From assembly GCA_002293455.1 (NCBI GenBank), contig DBDH01000009.1, positions 57,524 through 91,364 of the forward strand: a DNA stretch of 33,841 bases, written 5' to 3'. This document shows positions 1-6,241 of the stretch, one piece after another (positions within the stretch are counted from its first letter, which is position 1; every line of letters begins with the position of its first letter). Both the position numbers and the translations under genes were made by a program. The DNA comes from Treponema sp. UBA937 (GTDB taxonomy: Bacteria > Spirochaetota > Spirochaetia > Treponematales > Breznakiellaceae). The notes below the pieces were generated by a model. That model was not told where the DNA came from. It searched no databases and saw only the letters and a list, made by a program, of their open reading frames with translations.

Positions 1-96
1 ACCGTTTCTTCCGAAGAAACACGGGTTACCACCAATATCAATAAGAAAATTAGAAAACGGAAACGAAGCTTCATAGATATTAATATCGGTAAATAA
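1..96 (+). CDS. C-terminal tail of an unidentified protein (5' end outside window)
   Basis: An open frame enters the window in frame 1 and ends at a TAA at 94-96, giving 31 residues. The tail is basic in the middle (KKIRKRKR) and ends FIDINIGK. It is too short to assign a family. It could be chance reading, since only 32 codons are visible, but codon use resembles the neighbouring genes and no start codon is needed. No good terminator hairpin follows it. Confidence 0.4.
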   Translation, partial: TVSSEETRVTTNINKKIRKRKRSFIDINIGK

Positions 97-290
97 CATT
101 TTTTACATTAACTAACAACAAATAAACGCGGCGGCACAATATTTCAGGAAAATCCTTACGCTTTTTAATCCCCTCGCGTCATTTATAACCCAATTTGAAA
201 AAAAACGCAAGTCTTTCTATATCTTTTTATCAGAAAATTTATCATAATTACAGCATAAACGTTGAATACAAAGGCGGGTACATTGCGGCT

Positions 291-860
291 ATGGAATTTG
301 AAATAAAAGCTTGGGCGGACGATTGGGAAACGGTGAAAAATCATATTGATCATTTTGCCCAATTTTCGGGATTTTATGAAAAATCTGATTCTTACTGGAT
401 CGTTCCGGCGGAAATGAACCCTTTTTTTCCGGAATTGAAATCGGGAATAAGAATTAGGGAAGAATCATTTACCAATGCGGATGGGAAAAAGCATCGTATT
501 ACACGCGTCTGTTTTAAAAAGAAAGAAATCCTGACAAATATGGAAGTTAATGTTGAGAAAGAATTTGATATTTCCAATGTATCCACATTTGAAGAATTGC
601 TTTCAAATTTCAGCCTTGTCAAAGGACTTTCAAAACAAAAAAAGGGCTGGTCCTGGAATTATAATGATATTACGGTCGAACTTTCCGAAATCAAAGGACT
701 TGGATGGTTTTGCGAGCTGGAAATTATCGCGGAACAGAATGATGAGGAATTCATCGCTTTATCCAAAAAACGGCTTTTTGAAGTTCTGAAAAAAACCGGC
801 ATTGACGCGTCCAAAATTGAAACGAGATATTACATGGAAATGCTTGGCGAAAGGGAATAA
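291..860 (+). CDS. CYTH-domain protein (class IV adenylate cyclase / ThTPase-like)
   Basis: CYTH proteins are small beta-barrel enzymes that bind triphosphates and metal; members include class IV adenylate cyclases and thiamine- or inorganic triphosphatases. The start was placed at ATG 291 because the protein then opens with M-E-F-E-I-K, the ExExK signature that normally sits at the very N-terminus (residues 2-6). An in-frame TTG at 195 would add 32 residues unlike the family. Later basic and acidic strands (GIRIREES near residue 50, ITRVCFKKKE near 70, ELSEIKGLGWFCELEI near 135-150) fit the alternating charged strands of the CYTH tunnel. At 189 residues it is of normal size. A weak -10-like TATAAC lies at 184-189. 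The substrate cannot be decided; neighbours give no hint. Confidence 0.8.
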   Translation: MEFEIKAWADDWETVKNHIDHFAQFSGFYEKSDSYWIVPAEMNPFFPELKSGIRIREESFTNADGKKHRITRVCFKKKEILTNMEVNVEKEFDISNVSTFEELLSNFSLVKGLSKQKKGWSWNYNDITVELSEIKGLGWFCELEIIAEQNDEEFIALSKKRLFEVLKKTGIDASKIETRYYMEMLGERE

Positions 861-1003
861 AAAAATAACAATGAAGAACCGCGCAGCAGAGCGCGAACCT
901 TCGATTCGATGGGCACATATAGTATGTTATCAATTTTTCCGAGCCACAATTACATTCCAATCATTTTATACTTGTTCATTGCTCTTTAATCTTTATTTTT
1001 TTA

Positions 1004-1032
1004 TGGACTTATTAAACATCTTGATATATAAT
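1004..1032 (+). promoter_or_regulatory. Candidate sigma-70 promoter for the lipoprotein gene
   Basis: The -10 is a perfect TATAAT at 1027-1032. Seventeen bases upstream is TGGACT (1004-1009), four of six matches to TTGACA. Transcription would begin near 1039, leaving a leader of about 100 bases that contains the 23-base palindrome at 1089-1111. Confidence 0.5.
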
Positions 1033-1088
1033 AAGTCTGGATTTATTTCAGAACTATTCACGTTTTGCAGGGAATCCGTCTATCCGGA

Positions 1089-1111
1089 AATTGGAATTCA
1101 GAATTCCAATT
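1089..1111. repeat. Perfect 23-base palindrome in a 5' leader
   Basis: AATTGGAATTC (1089-1099), a single central A, then GAATTCCAATT (1101-1111) form an exact 11-base inverted repeat. As DNA this looks like an operator for a dimeric regulator. As RNA it would form a 10-pair stem with a CAG loop, 30 bases upstream of the lipoprotein start codon. Confidence 0.7.
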
Positions 1112-1140
1112 CGCCATTTTTTTATCAAAAGCAGGTTCCT

Positions 1141-1704
1141 ATGAAGAAAATATATGGAATGATAATTTGTATTTCTCTTGTGATTCTCTCCTGCGCAACT
1201 GCCGATGTTCCGGTGGAGGAACCAGAAGTGTTAATTCCTTCTCTTCCTGTTGAAGAAGCAGCTCCGGTTCCGGAGGAAGAAGAACACGCAACAGAAGTAG
1301 CGGTAGAAACGTTTGATCCTTCTTCTATTACGCAGGAAATATTTGATGAAGCAAAAAATGATGTCCAGCTGCTTATAGAAAAACTTAATCGGATTATCAG
1401 AAACAGGGATTACGGTACATGGGTCACTTATTTAGGTCAGAACTATTTGGATGTTATAAGCGATCCAGGGTTCCTTAGCCGTTTGTCCGAATCGGCTCGG
1501 CTTAAAAACCAGAAAATTGTTCTTGGAAGCGCGGAAGATTATTTTATGTATGTGGTTGTTCCTTCCCGCGCTAATGACCGTGTTGACGATATTGAATTTA
1601 TAGATACAAACCAGGTAAAAGCCTTTACGATCACGTCAAAAGGCCAACGCTTGATACTTTACAATCTGGAAAAAGAAGGAGGCAATTGGAAAATCGTTGG
1701 ATAA
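1141..1704 (+). CDS. Predicted lipoprotein of unknown function
   Basis: The protein (187 residues from ATG 1141) starts with a Lys-Lys basic end, a hydrophobic stretch and a lipobox-like V-I-L-S-C at residues 14-18, so Cys18 should be lipidated and the protein anchored to a membrane. Residues 20-60 are a Pro/Glu/Val-rich linker. A folded C-terminal domain follows, from about residue 65 to the end, with alternating hydrophobic strands and a final K-E-G-G-N-W-K-I-V-G typical of a small strand pair in SnoaL/NTF2-like folds; that fold is inference only. The longer reading frame from 802 has no signal and runs through intergenic sequence, so it was not used. It probably has its own promoter (1004-1032). 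I do not recognise a named family. Confidence 0.8.
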   Translation: MKKIYGMIICISLVILSCATADVPVEEPEVLIPSLPVEEAAPVPEEEEHATEVAVETFDPSSITQEIFDEAKNDVQLLIEKLNRIIRNRDYGTWVTYLGQNYLDVISDPGFLSRLSESARLKNQKIVLGSAEDYFMYVVVPSRANDRVDDIEFIDTNQVKAFTITSKGQRLILYNLEKEGGNWKIVG

Positions 1705-1739
1705 TATAATAGGGGGAAATAACAGAAGGAGAGGTGATT

Positions 1740-1793
1740 ATGCCGTATTTGATTTGCCGTATAAATCAGCGCTGCCCTAGTGTATTTTTTTAA
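1740..1793 (+). CDS. Possible 17-codon leader peptide
   Basis: ATG 1740 is preceded by AAGGAGAGGTGAT, an unusually complete complement to the 16S anti-Shine-Dalgarno end, directly adjacent to the start. The frame encodes 17 residues ending V-F-F and stops at TAA 1791-1793 inside a run of seven T (1785-1791). It lies 35 bases after the lipoprotein stop and ends just before the promoter of the HEAT-repeat gene. The peptide has two cysteines and no obvious signal sequence. It may be a translated leader, a remnant of a longer gene or chance. Confidence 0.35.
   Translation: MPYLICRINQRCPSVFF
1764..1780. repeat. Copy 1 of a 17-base motif, AATCAGCGYTRCCCTAG
   Basis: The 17 bases here match those at 3402-3418 at 15 positions; both differences are transitions. 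A run of seven T and then a GGTATA-type -10 element follow each copy. Copy 1 lies inside the possible 17-codon ORF. Confidence 0.5.
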
Positions 1794-1798
1794 TTATA

Positions 1799-1807
1799 TG
1801 GTATAAT
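1799..1807 (+). promoter_or_regulatory. Extended -10 promoter of the HEAT-repeat gene
   Basis: TGG followed by TATAAT (1802-1807) is a perfect extended -10 (TGnTATAAT). No good -35 is seen at 16-18 bases, as expected for extended -10 promoters. Transcription would start near 1814, giving a structured leader of about 160 bases. Confidence 0.55.
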
Positions 1808-1853
1808 AATAGGAGAGCTTCCGAAAAAAACACGGAGGAAACGGACCATAGCA

Positions 1854-1892
1854 GGTGCGTGTCTCGCACCATAATAGGTTGCATATGGTGCG
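1854..1892 (+). promoter_or_regulatory. Two mutually exclusive hairpins in the HEAT-gene leader
   Basis: Arm GGTGCG (1854-1859) pairs with CGCACC (1865-1870) over a 5-base loop. The same CGCACC extended to CGCACCATA (1865-1873) pairs perfectly with TATGGTGCG (1884-1892), a 9-pair stem. Only one can form at a time. The region lies about 80 bases before the start codon. Confidence 0.5.
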
Positions 1893-1973
1893 TTAAACAA
1901 TAAACGCAGCGCGGCAAGAGCCCCGACATATGCCGTTGTGTGCGAAGAAACTAAAGGGGCGATAGGAGGATAC

Positions 1974-2732
1974 ATGATAGTCACCGTAAAGCGTTTCATT
2001 GTTTTCGGGATAATTTTTGCCGTTGTGTTAACCGCGGCTTTTGGGCAAAGTTCAGGAAATTCCAGAGATGCCAACAGTAATGAGGAAATGTCTGTTGAAG
2101 AATCCTATCTTCAACAGTCAATTGAACTCATGATCATTCGGGAACAAAGCCGCGCGGACAGCAGGGATATGAAATTGGTGGCCTTGGAATATATAGATGA
2201 ATCTATTGCGAGCGGAAATACCAGTGAGGAGATTCGGCAGGCTTTGGAATATTTAGCTCTCGAAGGAACCGTCAGACAAACCTGGGAAAACGGCCGTTTG
2301 GTAAATAATTATCCTGATGTCCGCGCAAAGGCGGCCGTGTATCTCGGAGAGCTGGGAACGGAGGAAGCCAAAGATACTTTGATAAAGGTCCTCTTGGCCG
2401 ATCCTGAGCCTATGGTTCTTACGGAAGCGGTAAAATCGCTGGGCAAGATCGGCAATGATGAAGAAGATCAAATCATACAGACAATTTCCTGGGTGGTTAC
2501 CCGTTTCGATGTTCTGAATCCCGACAATCTTTTGGCGCTGTCCGCTTTAGACGCTTTCGCGAAACTCGCCGAGGCAAACGACGGCATCAAGGACCCGGCG
2601 GTGGTTCGGACTATCATCCGTATTTCGGAAGGATCTTATATCAGGCCGGTTAAGAATAAGGCGAAGGAACTTCTGGGAACTTTGAGGAAATATTCCGCCA
2701 ACAACAATTCTTCTTCGAATACCGGAAATTAG
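1974..2732 (+). CDS. Secreted HEAT-repeat protein
   Basis: ATG 1974 follows AGGAGG (1964-1969) and gives 252 residues. Residues 1-24 form a signal peptide (basic start, hydrophobic run ending A-A-F-G-Q), so the protein is exported. The body is helical, with HEAT/PBS-lyase-like repeats: one at about residues 112-135 (V-R-A-K-A-A-V-Y-L-G-E-L-G) and the next near 145-160 (V-L-T-E-A-V-K-S-L-G-K-I-G). Such repeats form alpha-solenoids that bind other proteins. The C-terminus is a short Asn/Ser-rich tail. The gene has its own promoter and a hairpin after the stop. The binding partner is unknown. Confidence 0.8.
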   Translation: MIVTVKRFIVFGIIFAVVLTAAFGQSSGNSRDANSNEEMSVEESYLQQSIELMIIREQSRADSRDMKLVALEYIDESIASGNTSEEIRQALEYLALEGTVRQTWENGRLVNNYPDVRAKAAVYLGELGTEEAKDTLIKVLLADPEPMVLTEAVKSLGKIGNDEEDQIIQTISWVVTRFDVLNPDNLLALSALDAFAKLAEANDGIKDPAVVRTIIRISEGSYIRPVKNKAKELLGTLRKYSANNNSSSNTGN

Positions 2733-2740
2733 CTTTATTT

Positions 2741-2783
2741 TACATAAAAGCAGTTTCCCTGGGGGCTAAATTGCTTTTATGTG
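2741..2783 (+). terminator. Long hairpin after the HEAT-repeat gene
   Basis: ACATAAAAGCA (2742-2752) is exactly complementary to TGCTTTTATGT (2772-2782). The stem extends inward through wobble and A-T pairs to about 15-16 pairs. The bases after it are GCGG, not a T run, so this is not a standard intrinsic terminator. A 3'-end-stabilising or processing hairpin is as likely. Confidence 0.5.
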
Positions 2784-2812
2784 CGGAAAAGTTGATAAAA
2801 AAACAGGTAACC

Positions 2813-2830
2813 ATGTTTCGCTTGAAACAT
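2813..2830. promoter_or_regulatory. Operator-like inverted repeat upstream of the bacterioferritin gene
   Basis: ATGTTTC (2813-2819), GCTT, GAAACAT (2824-2830) is a perfect 7-base inverted repeat ending 22 bases before the start codon. A TATAAA lies just after it (2834-2839). The placement suits a repressor site for an iron-storage gene. The sequence does not look like a classical Fur or PerR box. Confidence 0.45.
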
Positions 2831-2852
2831 CATTATAAAATAGGAGTATGTT

Positions 2853-3323
2853 ATGAAAGGCAATGCAAACGTTATTGATGCGTTAAATGGATTGTTGGCG
2901 GGGGAACTGACCGCAATTAATCAGTACATCGTTCACGCGGAAATGTGCGAAGATTGGGGATATGCCAAACTTCACAGTCATTTTGAGAAAAGGGCAATCC
3001 AGGAAATGCGCCACGCGGAAAAATTGATTGGACGGATTCTTTTCCTTGAAGGTACTCCCAAAGTGAGCCAGCTTGAAAAAATCAATATTGGTCAGGATGT
3101 GCCCGGTCAGCTGGCTTTTGATCACGCAGCCGAAGAAGATACCATTAAACGGTACAATGCCGCCATTGCCCTTTGTATGGAGTCTCTGGACAATGCAACG
3201 AAGAGTTTTCTTCAGGAAATTCTCAATGATGAGGATGTCCACATAGACGGTATTGAAGAACTTCAAGATCAAGTTAAACAAATGGGATTGGAAATTTTCC
3301 TTTCAACTCAAATGGAAAAATAA
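2853..3323 (+). CDS. bfr: Bacterioferritin
   Basis: Bacterioferritin is a 24-subunit iron-storage shell that oxidises Fe(II) at a di-iron centre and can bind haem between subunits. The 156-residue protein keeps every ferroxidase ligand at the numbering I recall for E. coli Bfr: Glu18, Glu51, His54, Glu94, Glu127 and His130. Met52 (in Q-E-M-R-H) is the axial haem ligand, which marks a Bfr rather than a plain ferritin. The first residues (M-K-G-N) are typical of the family. AGGAG lies upstream of ATG 2853. It stands alone, without a bfd-type ferredoxin, and has an inverted repeat in its promoter region. Role: iron storage and protection from oxidative stress in the cytoplasm. Confidence 0.95.
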   Translation: MKGNANVIDALNGLLAGELTAINQYIVHAEMCEDWGYAKLHSHFEKRAIQEMRHAEKLIGRILFLEGTPKVSQLEKINIGQDVPGQLAFDHAAEEDTIKRYNAAIALCMESLDNATKSFLQEILNDEDVHIDGIEELQDQVKQMGLEIFLSTQMEK

Positions 3324-3401
3324 AAAACCGAACGAACTACGCTTCGGAGCATGAACCCCCTGAGGAAACACTGATTGCGGTCAAAAGTCCAGAGTCAATG
3401 T

Positions 3402-3418
3402 AATCAGCGTTACCCTAG
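3402..3418. repeat. Copy 2 of the 17-base motif AATCAGCGYTRCCCTAG
   Basis: Fifteen of 17 bases match 1764-1780. Here it lies in the 214-base gap between bfr and maf, followed by seven T (3442-3448) and TATAGT (3460-3465), a possible -10 for maf. No convincing gene is present in this gap. Confidence 0.5.
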
Positions 3419-3468
3419 CCGTCCAATCATAATCCAAACCGTTTTTTTAGAAAGTCCGGTATAGTTTC

Positions 3469-3520
3469 CGTATTCATATTCATTGGTTCTTATTTTAGAG
3501 TCCCGGCGGGTATGAATACG
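3469..3520 (+). promoter_or_regulatory. Hairpin in the maf leader, next to the ribosome-binding site
   Basis: CGTATTCATA (3469-3478) is exactly complementary to TATGAATACG (3511-3520). In RNA two U-G pairs and a C-G pair extend it to 13 pairs with a 26-base loop. Its 3' foot ends seven bases before AAGAGG, the maf ribosome-binding site. If TATAGT at 3460-3465 is the -10, transcription would start inside the left arm. Confidence 0.5.
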
Positions 3521-3537
3521 ATTTAAAAAGAGGTTTT

Positions 3538-4137
3538 ATGGAACCAATCGTTTTGGCATCCGGTTCTCTAAGGAGACAGGAATATTTCCGTGTTTTAGAT
3601 CTTCCTTTCAGTATTATACCTCCGCAGATTGAAGAATCCTTTGTTTCTGGCCTAAGCCCCGTTGAGCAGTCGGAAAAATTGGCGAGAGATAAAATCAACG
3701 CGGTTATTGATATGCTTAATGGGAAACTGCCGCTATGGATTGTTGGAGCGGATACGCTTATTTCTATTGACGGGGATGTTTTAGGAAAACCCAAAGATCG
3801 GGAAGACGCCAGGCAAATGCTTTTAAGATTCAACGACAGAACGCATGAAGTGATCACTTCTGTTGCATTGTATAACGGAAGAACGAAAACAGTATGTTCA
3901 AAAACAGTAAAAACCATCGTCACATTTGCCGCCGTTACGAAAGATGATCTTGAATGGTATTTGGACACTGGAGAATGGCAGGGAGCGGCCGGCGCTTACA
4001 AAATCCAGGGGCTTGCGGCCTGCTTTATCTCGGAAATCAAAGGATCTTTCAGCAACGCGGTGGGCTTGCCAATTCACGAATTTTATGTCATGTTAAAGGA
4101 GAACGGTTATCCTTACGGGGTTTTGGAAAAGCAATGA
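3538..4137 (+). CDS. maf: Maf-family nucleotide pyrophosphatase
   Basis: Maf proteins hydrolyse non-canonical or modified nucleoside triphosphates (dTTP/UTP or m7GTP types) to monophosphate and pyrophosphate and have been linked to septum formation. The 199-residue protein has the family opening L-A-S-G-S-L-R-R-Q-E (residues 6-15), the central G-A-D-T-L-I (about 68-73) with the catalytic Asp, G-K-P-K-D (about 83-87), and G-A-A-G-A-Y-K-I-Q-G (about 147-156). The ribosome-binding site is AAGAGG, four bases before ATG 3538. The next gene is rpsB, 188 bases downstream, so co-transcription through the rpsB leader is possible. Which Maf subfamily it belongs to was not resolved. Confidence 0.92.
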   Translation: MEPIVLASGSLRRQEYFRVLDLPFSIIPPQIEESFVSGLSPVEQSEKLARDKINAVIDMLNGKLPLWIVGADTLISIDGDVLGKPKDREDARQMLLRFNDRTHEVITSVALYNGRTKTVCSKTVKTIVTFAAVTKDDLEWYLDTGEWQGAAGAYKIQGLAACFISEIKGSFSNAVGLPIHEFYVMLKENGYPYGVLEKQ

Positions 4138-4174
4138 TGTACGTCGCGTTCATCGAAGGTTTTCTCATCGTTCA

Positions 4175-4291
4175 GAGTTTCGGCAAAACTTCGGTTTTTT
4201 GAGAAACTCATTTTCCGCCGTCAGAATGACGAGTCGTTTTGATGGTGAGATATAGGGAAGGCGCCTCAAATTTCAAGACATTTTGCCGAAG
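4175..4291 (+). promoter_or_regulatory. rpsB leader with three alternative pairings (possible attenuator)
   Basis: One segment, 4175-4190, can pair in three ways. AGTTT/AAACT (4176-4180 with 4186-4190) makes a small hairpin followed, after TCGG, by six T (4195-4200). GAGTTTC (4175-4181) pairs with GAAACTC (4203-4209). TTCGGCAAAA (4179-4188) pairs exactly with TTTTGCCGAA (4281-4290). The first resembles a weak terminator and the other two would prevent it. No gene lies between maf and rpsB. Confidence 0.45.
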
Positions 4292-4325
4292 GTAACATGT
4301 CCGGATACGAGCGCGGGAGGAAATT

Positions 4326-5207
4326 TTGGCTGTAGTAACAATGAAAAGCCTATTGGAATCGGGGGTACATTTCGGCCACCAGGTAAAACGCTGGGACCCA
4401 AGGATGAAGAAGTACATCTTTGCGGAACGGAACGGTATCCATATTATTGACCTGCAAAAAACCATCCAGGCAATTAAGGATGCGTACAACGCGGTTCGGG
4501 AAACAGTCGCGTCCGGAAAAACGGTGCTGTTTGTGGGAACAAAGAAACAGGCTCAGCAGGCGGTGGCGAAAGAGGCCGAACGCTGCGGAATGTATTTTAT
4601 CAACAACCGCTGGCTCGGCGGTATGCTTACCAACTTTGTAACCATCAAGAAATCGCTTCTTCGTCTCAAGAAACTCGAAAAGATGGAAGTTGACGGAACT
4701 TTCGATAACCTTACAAAAAAAGAAATCGCTTCGCTGGGAAAAGAGCGTTCCAAGCTCCAGAAAAACCTTGGCGGTATAAAGGAAATGAAGGATATTCCCG
4801 GCATCCTTTTTGTTATTGATACACGAAAAGAAGCGATTGCGGTAGCCGAAGCTCAGAGAATGGGCATTCCTATTATCGCGGTGGTTGATACAAACTGCAA
4901 CCCTGACGGCATCACCTACCCTATTCCCGGCAACGATGACGCGATCAGGGCCATCACCCTTTTCACCCAGATTATCGCCAATGCCGTTATTGAAGCCGAT
5001 AACGAAGCCGGTCTCAAGATTATTGAGACACTAGGCGAAGAAGATGAAGACATGGAAGGTCTCATGTCCGATATGTCCATGAAAGAGGAAGACAAAGAAA
5101 TCGATATTGCTTCCTATTCGCAGAGCGATACCGCAAAGCAGGAAGACAAGCCGGACGATGAAGACGATCTTCCCGTGGATGTAGATAAAGTTTACGACGA
5201 GGATTAA
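4326..5207 (+). CDS. rpsB: 30S ribosomal protein S2
   Basis: S2 is a late-binding protein of the small subunit, at the head-body junction. The start is a TTG at 4326 behind GGAGG, because the protein then opens M-A-V-V-T-M-K-S-L-L, as the family does; starting at the next ATG would lose five conserved residues. G-V-H-F-G-H-Q (residues 13-19) and N-N-R-W-L-G-G-M-L-T-N-F (about 92-103) are S2 hallmarks, as is the V-D-T-N-C-N-P region near 190. At 293 residues it is longer than the usual 230-260: the last 55-60 residues are strongly acidic (many Asp/Glu, ending K-V-Y-D-E-D) and probably disordered. It heads the rpsB-tsf pair common in bacteria. Confidence 0.97.
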   Translation: MAVVTMKSLLESGVHFGHQVKRWDPRMKKYIFAERNGIHIIDLQKTIQAIKDAYNAVRETVASGKTVLFVGTKKQAQQAVAKEAERCGMYFINNRWLGGMLTNFVTIKKSLLRLKKLEKMEVDGTFDNLTKKEIASLGKERSKLQKNLGGIKEMKDIPGILFVIDTRKEAIAVAEAQRMGIPIIAVVDTNCNPDGITYPIPGNDDAIRAITLFTQIIANAVIEADNEAGLKIIETLGEEDEDMEGLMSDMSMKEEDKEIDIASYSQSDTAKQEDKPDDEDDLPVDVDKVYDED

Positions 5208-5243
5208 CTTTTTCGGCCTTAGTCAGGTTTAAAAAGTCAGTAT

Positions 5244-5289
5244 GGAGAACTTTTTATTTCTCAAACTGCAATGAAATCAAAAGTTCTCC
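5244..5289 (+). promoter_or_regulatory. Perfect hairpin between rpsB and tsf
   Basis: GGAGAACTTTT (5244-5254) is exactly complementary to AAAAGTTCTCC (5279-5289), an 11-pair stem with a 24-base loop. It ends 31 bases before the tsf start. It has no T run on its 3' side, so a partial attenuator, processing site or stability element is more likely than a terminator. Confidence 0.55.
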
Positions 5290-5320
5290 GCAATATTGTA
5301 AGATTAAAATGGAGTGTACC

Positions 5321-6169
5321 ATGGAAATAAAAGCGTCAGATGTAAAAGCCCTGCGGGAAAAAACCGGTGCGGGCATGATGGAATGTAAGAATGCCCTTGT
5401 AGAATGCGATGGAGATTTTGCCAAGGCTGAAAAAAAATTAAAGGAAAAGGGACTCGCCGCCGTTGAGAAGCGTTCCGACCGGGCAACGAATGAGGGAAAA
5501 GTCTTCATCAAAATTAAAGATAACACCGCCGTTCTCGTGGAAATCGCTTCCGAAACGGACTTTGTCGCCCGGAACCCGGATTTTATCGCCTTGGGCGCTG
5601 AGATTGCGGATATCGCTCTCGCGAAAGGATACGAAGGCGTTAACGATGAGCTGAGCGGCATGGTAACAGACCTTGCGACAAAAATCCGCGAAAACATGAG
5701 CCTGAAAAGGCTGATGGTTAAGAAAGCAAACGCGAACCAGATGCTTACCCAGTATATCCACGGCGACGGTGCCATCGGTGTTGTGGTAACCATGGGGGCG
5801 GATAAACCGGAAGTTCTCGCAAATGATGAATTTAAGGCTTTCGCGTTTACTATTGCCCTGCATATTGCGGCCTTCAATCCTCTCGCGCTGGACCGTTCAA
5901 AAGTGGACCCCGCCGCCGTGAAGGAACAGGAAGAGATTTTCCGCAAGCAGATGGAAAACGATGAAAAACTGAAAGATAAGCCCGCCAATGTGATGGAAAA
6001 TATCCTTCGGGGAAAAATCAACAAGTATCTTTCCGACATCTGCCTTATGGACCAGGGTTATGTCAAGGATGAAACAAAGTCCGTGGCAAAAGCCATTGCC
6101 GATCTTGGGAAGCAGCTGGGCGCAAGCATCACTATAGATGATTACGTATACTTTAAGGTAGGTCAGTAA
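5321..6169 (+). CDS. tsf: Elongation factor Ts
   Basis: EF-Ts exchanges GDP for GTP on EF-Tu. ATG 5321 was chosen over the in-frame ATG 5309 because the protein then opens M-E-I-K-A-S-D-V-K-A-L-R, the normal EF-Ts start, and GGAG (5311-5314) is well spaced. The N-terminal UBA-like domain (residues 1-45) has T-G-A-G-M-M-E-C-K-N-A-L. The signature S-E-T-D-F-V-A-R-N at about residues 76-84 is the conserved patch that contacts EF-Tu. At 282 residues it is of normal size. It lies 113 bases after rpsB, with a perfect hairpin in the gap, and a terminator-like hairpin follows. Confidence 0.97.
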   Translation: MEIKASDVKALREKTGAGMMECKNALVECDGDFAKAEKKLKEKGLAAVEKRSDRATNEGKVFIKIKDNTAVLVEIASETDFVARNPDFIALGAEIADIALAKGYEGVNDELSGMVTDLATKIRENMSLKRLMVKKANANQMLTQYIHGDGAIGVVVTMGADKPEVLANDEFKAFAFTIALHIAAFNPLALDRSKVDPAAVKEQEEIFRKQMENDEKLKDKPANVMENILRGKINKYLSDICLMDQGYVKDETKSVAKAIADLGKQLGASITIDDYVYFKVGQ

Positions 6170-6176
6170 CACAGGC

Positions 6177-6210
6177 AGCCGGAAATGGAGTATCTGTTTC
6201 CGGCTTTGTT
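6177..6210 (+). terminator. Terminator-like hairpin between tsf and frr
   Basis: AGCCGGAAA (6177-6185) pairs exactly with TTTCCGGCT (6197-6205), a 9-pair stem with an 11-base loop, followed by TTGTTT. It could end part of the rpsB-tsf transcript and leave frr at lower or separate expression. The T tract is interrupted by one G. Confidence 0.6.
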
Positions 6211-6241
6211 TAATTCAAACTATTTTGAAGGAGTTTAATCT

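Noticed and set aside
877..892. Small hairpin CGCGC/GCGCG after the CYTH gene as a terminator
   Set aside because: The five-pair stem has a six-base loop and no T run.
802..1140. N-terminal extension of the lipoprotein frame
   Set aside because: It overlaps the end of the CYTH gene and the promoter region; the lipoprotein signal peptide begins at 1141.
1764..1780. Integron attC core or phage attachment site
   Set aside because: The motif lacks the GTTRRRY/RYYYAAC core pattern and no integrase is present in the window.
5254..6039. A 261-codon minus-strand frame
   Set aside because: It is antisense to tsf, which has all EF-Ts signatures.
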